Positions 5,947 through 6,178 of a stretch of DNA of 6,178 nucleotides are shown here, piece after piece. A program made the position numbers and the translations under genes. Numbering within the stretch: position 1 is the stretch's first letter; the number at the start of each line of letters is the position of its first letter. The stretch is from JAQBGV01 sp032128395 (lineage in GTDB: Bacteria > Planctomycetota > UBA8108 > UBA1146). The DNA lies in assembly GCA_032128395.1 (NCBI GenBank), contig JAQBGV010000108.1, forward strand, positions 1 through 6,178, in the 5' to 3' direction. The notes under the pieces were generated by a model, which ran no database searches, was not told the origin of the DNA, and saw only the letters and a list, made by a program, of their open reading frames with translations.

Positions 5947-6100
5947 GGGACTGGCTCGCGGCAGGTGATGCCTGTCCCGGAGGATCGCCCGCTAATCCAC
6001 CGTTCTTCGACAGGCTCCTTCGACCGTCTCGCAGGGCGCGTGGTTCGTCGGAGTACCGGCGGAGGTCCGGGACAGGCATCACCTGCGGCGAGCCAGTCCC
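5947..6100 (-). repeat. REPIN-like element, copy 2 (inverted relative to copy 1)
   Basis: The 35-nt arms at 5947-5981 and 6066-6100 are reverse complements with one mismatch and share the core of copy 1 (GGGACTGGC … GCCTGTCCCGGA). The interior also matches copy 1 once flipped. CGCCGGTACTCCGA (99-112) is found as its exact complement at 6048-6061. The other end of the interior (copy 1, about 133-173) aligns with the complement of about 5972-6012 at roughly four of every five bases. This shows that the whole ~150-bp unit, not only the arms, is one repeated element. It lies 10 bp after the DUF1028 stop and 4 bp before the stop of the probable minus-strand gene at the right edge. It may also serve as a bidirectional terminator. 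Confidence 0.85.
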
Positions 6101-6104
6101 AGCT

Positions 6105-6178
6105 CTACTGCTCCCGATCCCGGCGCTCGAGCTCCTCTTGCGCCGCCGCCGCCGCCGCCTTCCGCTCTCGCCAGTGCG
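6105..6178 (-). CDS. C-terminal end of an unidentified protein (partial, cut by right edge)
   Basis: On the minus strand, the frame starting at base 6176 reads 23 codons, beginning HWRERK, then six alanines, then QEELERRDREQ, and stops at TAG (complement of 6105-6107). The charged, helix-forming composition is typical of a protein C-terminus. The six-alanine run is encoded by a pure GCG/CGC trinucleotide tract (6141-6159). The other two minus-strand frames give poly-Arg or poly-Gly and stay open into the repeat element, which is less plausible. The protein cannot be identified from this fragment. The call is inference from frame quality and position. Confidence 0.45.
   Translation of the reverse strand, partial: HWRERKAAAAAAQEELERRDREQ
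6141..6159. repeat. Trinucleotide repeat (six CGC/GCC units)
   Basis: The plus strand carries an uninterrupted run of six CGC units plus one base. It lies inside the probable minus-strand coding end and would encode six consecutive alanines. Such tracts can vary in length by slippage without shifting frame. Confidence 0.7.

Noticed and set aside
56..6100. The two elements as the terminal inverted repeats of a single 6-kb composite transposon or genomic island
   Set aside because: Each element is complete with its own two arms, no transposase or integrase lies between them, and the genes between look like ordinary planctomycete genes. Two independent insertions of a repeat family fit better.

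Overview
The window is GC-rich and looks like a chromosomal stretch of a Planctomycetota-like bacterium. The evidence is a secreted protein ending in the 'DCNGNGIADPCD … RGDCNADGTLNIADA … PFPDCGTD' type of calcium-loop/dockerin-like tail, plus a secreted protein made of two DUF1080 domains. Both are characteristic of that phylum. This assignment comes from protein family style, not from a database search.

Layout, left to right: (1) the probable last 18 codons of a plus-strand gene running in from the left edge (2-58); (2) a REPIN-like inverted-repeat element (56-202); (3) a minus-strand ABC-F ATPase gene (284-2140); (4) a minus-strand DUF1579 lipoprotein-like/secreted protein gene (2229-2837); (5) a 148-bp divergent promoter region (2838-2985) with a perfect 12-bp palindrome; (6) a plus-strand gene for a secreted double-DUF1080 protein (2986-4305); (7) a plus-strand gene for a secreted DUF1028 protein with a dockerin-like tail (4410-5936), starting in a 15-bp tandem repeat that carries three in-frame ATGs; (8) a second copy of the REPIN-like element (5947-6100) in the opposite orientation; (9) the probable last 23 codons of a minus-strand gene running in from the right edge (6105-6178).

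The four complete genes do not form an obvious pathway. The ABC-F protein is cytoplasmic and ribosome-associated by family. The other three are exported, and the two large ones have family links to carbohydrate handling (DUF1080) or to Ntn-hydrolase-like folds (DUF1028). The two minus-strand genes and the two plus-strand genes diverge from one shared intergenic region.

The strongest non-coding signal is the pair of REPIN-like elements. Each consists of two near-identical ~35-46-nt arms in inverted orientation, and each arm is itself an imperfect hairpin. The two elements also match each other through their interiors when one is flipped, so they are two members of one repeat family. If the two edge fragments are real genes, both elements sit exactly between converging gene ends. 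No transposase or RAYT gene is present in the window, and I see no CRISPR array, tRNA or rRNA.
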